From assembly GCA_947642555.1 (NCBI GenBank), contig CANRSX010000052.1, positions 1 through 32,952 on the forward strand: a stretch of DNA of 32,952 bases, in the 5' to 3' direction. Position 1 is the stretch's first letter, and each line of letters begins with the position of its first letter. The notes below the pieces were generated by a model. The model had not been told where the DNA came from and did no database searches. It worked only from the letters and a program-made list of their open reading frames with translations. Below are positions 32,390 through 32,952 of this stretch, one piece after another. Both the position numbers and the translations under genes were made by a program. The DNA is from an uncultured Roseburia sp. (GTDB lineage: Bacteria > Bacillota > Clostridia > Lachnospirales > Lachnospiraceae).

Positions 32390-32839
32390 TTACAGTAACA
32401 AAGCAAGCTCAATTTCATCCTCATCTTCATTTCCAGTTTCCCTAAAACCAGATTCATAATATAGATGCAGTGCAATGGAGTTATCTTTATTGCACGTTAA
32501 AGCTACTTTGTCAGATTGACCAAATGGTTTGGATGCAATATAATCCAGACATTTTCTTAAAGCAAGTTTTCCAAATCCCTGATGCTGATATGCAATATCA
32601 ATCATCATATGCCAAATATTATACTCTGCGAGGTCATAATCATATATCACCATCACATAACCAACCATTGTATCATCATTGAATATTCCAAAAGGAATAC
32701 ATTGGTTATAATATACATATGCCTGCGCTAAGCTCCTGATTGGATCTGAAACAAATTGCTCTTGTTCCTTAGCCAGTTTTAAGTTAAACGCCTGTATAAA
32801 GTTATTCTCGTCAATTCTCACCAATTCAATATTACTCAT
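32390..32839 (-). CDS. GNAT-family N-acetyltransferase (BltD/PaiA-like)
   Basis: A 149-residue GNAT acetyltransferase. The acetyl-CoA-binding motif A reads IDIAYQHQGFGKLALRKCLDYI (Q-x-x-G-x-G/K type). Motif B lies near NKDNSIALHLYYESGFRETG. The N-terminal part, FVSDPIRSLAQAYVYY, resembles spermidine/diamine acetyltransferases such as BltD, so a polyamine or related amine is a possible substrate; this is inference. AGGAGG lies just before the ATG. It is clearly AT-rich relative to the GC-rich neighbours, suggesting different ancestry. An extended -10 promoter lies about 25 bases upstream. Confidence 0.82.
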   Translation of the reverse strand: MSNIELVRIDENNFIQAFNLKLAKEQEQFVSDPIRSLAQAYVYYNQCIPFGIFNDDTMVGYVMVIYDYDLAEYNIWHMMIDIAYQHQGFGKLALRKCLDYIASKPFGQSDKVALTCNKDNSIALHLYYESGFRETGNEDEDEIELALLL

Positions 32840-32864
32840 AATTCCTCCTGTTTGTTGTGGAGGG

Positions 32865-32873
32865 ATTATAGCA
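32865..32873 (-). promoter_or_regulatory. Extended -10 promoter of the acetyltransferase gene
   Basis: On the minus strand TGCTATAAT gives a perfect TATAAT with the TGN extension and no clear -35. It lies within an eight-base-arm inverted repeat (TGGAGGGA at 32858-32865 and TCCCTCCA at 32881-32888), which could serve as an operator. Confidence 0.5.
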
Positions 32874-32931
32874 TATATTTTCCCTCCAGATTTAATGTTT
32901 CAATCGTCATAAGATGATAGTTTCTATTCAT
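32866..32931 (-). CDS. Possible 21-residue small ORF ahead of the acetyltransferase
   Basis: An ATG at 32931 with AAAGGAG about nine bases upstream opens a 21-codon frame ending in LEGKYML and TAA, inside the promoter/inverted repeat of the acetyltransferase gene. The ribosome site is strong. It may be a leader peptide, or a remnant: the LEGKYML end with GGAGGGAAAA resembles the start region of the gene at 32349. No function is claimed. Confidence 0.3.
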   Translation of the reverse strand: MNRNYHLMTIETLNLEGKYML

Positions 32932-32952
32932 AATGAACATCTCCTTTCGGTT

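Overview
The window reads as chromosome from a spore-forming, GC-rich Clostridia species, most likely a gut Lachnospiraceae. The grounds are strong AGGAGG-type ribosome binding sites, consensus sigma-A promoters, a GerA-type spore germinant receptor, Amadori-sugar (frl) genes and a Firmicutes-type Opp peptide transporter. The organism call is inference. No rRNA, tRNA, CRISPR array, integrase or transposase was seen, and no gene-free stretch exceeds about 250 bases.

Layout. 58-1889 (-): frlD-frlB, fructoselysine-type kinase and deglycase, with a near-perfect promoter and a 20-bp palindromic operator. 2133-7317 (+): sbcD-sbcC nuclease; sbcC is unusually long and carries an in-frame 21-bp minisatellite beside the zinc hook. 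7405-12070 (+): a zinc-ribbon/Gly-Tyr-repeat membrane protein, a beta-lactamase-fold serine hydrolase, rarA, and a type Ic aspartate aminotransferase. 12202-14592: a LysR regulator divergent from a cysteine desulfidase, with a textbook LysR box between them. 14722-20507 (+): oppABCDF, followed by a small membrane protein. 21070-21951 (-): an Abi_2/AbiF HEPN protein behind a structured leader that may be an abiF-type RNA. 22173-22814 (-): an orphan protein behind a sigma-D-like promoter. 22939-24667 (+): ispE and a GntR regulator. 24775-28563 (+): a germinant receptor locus in which the B and C subunits are fused into one protein. 28569-29482 (-): an XRE regulator and a membrane protein with their own operator. 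29708-31977 (+): a large YfhO-type membrane protein interrupted by an 11-G tract that puts it out of frame. 32098-32839 (-): two AT-rich small genes, a FakA-C-like domain protein and an acetyltransferase.

How the genes work together. Several blocks are self-contained nutrient modules: Amadori sugar breakdown, cysteine degradation to pyruvate/ammonia/sulfide, and peptide import. Each regulator sits next to its probable target and the predicted operator lies where a regulator should act.

The best candidates for new biology are the G11 tract (likely phase variation of a surface-glycan-type membrane enzyme), the AbiF gene with its structured leader RNA, the GerB-GerC fusion with an internal lipobox, and the sigma-D-type promoter before an unnamed protein. 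All calls come from reading the sequence alone; no database search was run.
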